DNA of 64,000 bases from Azospirillum sp. TSO35-2 (GTDB taxonomy: Bacteria; Pseudomonadota; Alphaproteobacteria; Azospirillales; Azospirillaceae): positions 927,729-991,728 of the forward strand of contig NZ_LGRA01000008.1 of the NCBI RefSeq assembly GCF_003116095.1, read 5' to 3'. The notes under the pieces were generated by a model, which was not told the origin of the DNA, did no database searches, and saw nothing but the letters and a program-made list of their open reading frames with translations. Numbering within the stretch: the first letter of the stretch is position 1; each line of letters opens with the position of its first letter. This document shows, one piece after another, positions 63,930-64,000 of the stretch. The translations under genes and the position numbers were made by a program.

Positions 63930-64000
<71 letters not shown>

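Overview
The window (about 68-70% GC, dense genes, strong third-position GC bias) reads as a chromosomal segment of an alphaproteobacterium, most likely Azospirillum or a close Rhodospirillales relative. The evidence is the alphaproteobacterial cell-cycle set (ctrA, chpT, ccrM), a cheA-cheW-cheY-cheB-cheR operon in the order of the Azospirillum che1 locus with a receiver-tailed CheA, HWE/HisKA_2 kinases, the pca catabolic genes and small palindromic repeats. I see no prophage, insertion sequence or CRISPR array. The species call is inference from gene content only.

Layout. 1-9.7 kb: the end of a sugar/nucleoside ABC ATPase, a glyoxalase-fold protein divergent from a LysR regulator, a DUF1989 protein, a TPR-glycosyltransferase coupled to a 69-aa protein, an RpoH-type sigma factor, a NifX-like protein, a HisKA_2 kinase, a phytase-like lipoprotein and a DMT permease. 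9.8-13.2 kb: a periplasmic-sensing histidine kinase, three very small genes (40, 59 and 57 aa) and chpT. 13.4-19.2 kb: the che operon. 19.3-23.1 kb: two small genes, a cold-shock gene, then ctrA divergent from fliI-fliJ. 23.2-26.8 kb: ahpF, ahpC and divergent oxyR. 27-32.9 kb: a TyrA-family dehydrogenase, a double cold-shock-domain protein, a YchJ-like protein, rnhB, ccrM, folB and an ornithine cyclodeaminase-family reductase.

32.9-44.9 kb is an aromatic-catabolism island. pcaIJF, pcaDCB and pcaHG on the minus strand encode the whole protocatechuate-to-acetyl-CoA/succinyl-CoA route. They diverge from a five-gene branched-chain-type ABC importer across a shared 340-bp regulatory region. 45-53.3 kb carries yhhJ/rbbA/yhiI-like export genes behind a beta-CASP RNase and a thymidine/AMP-phosphorylase-family enzyme. 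53.6-58.7 kb is a gluconate unit: a LacI-type regulator, gluconokinase and a TRAP transporter (Q-M-P). 58.9-62.8 kb holds a frameshifted chemoreceptor and a CHASE3 kinase/receiver pair. The window ends with a hypothetical gene, tRNA-Asn and the start of tRNA-Asp.

Most of the new interest is regulatory. The rpoH Shine-Dalgarno lies in the loop of a perfect hairpin. The ccrM promoter is framed by a perfect inverted repeat whose outer ends are GANTC sites, the CcrM target. PcaR-like boxes lie between pcaI and the ABC importer. Twin LacI-type operators precede gntK, and an anaerobox precedes the CHASE3 kinase. A REP doublet is also translated in frame inside the RbbA-like protein.
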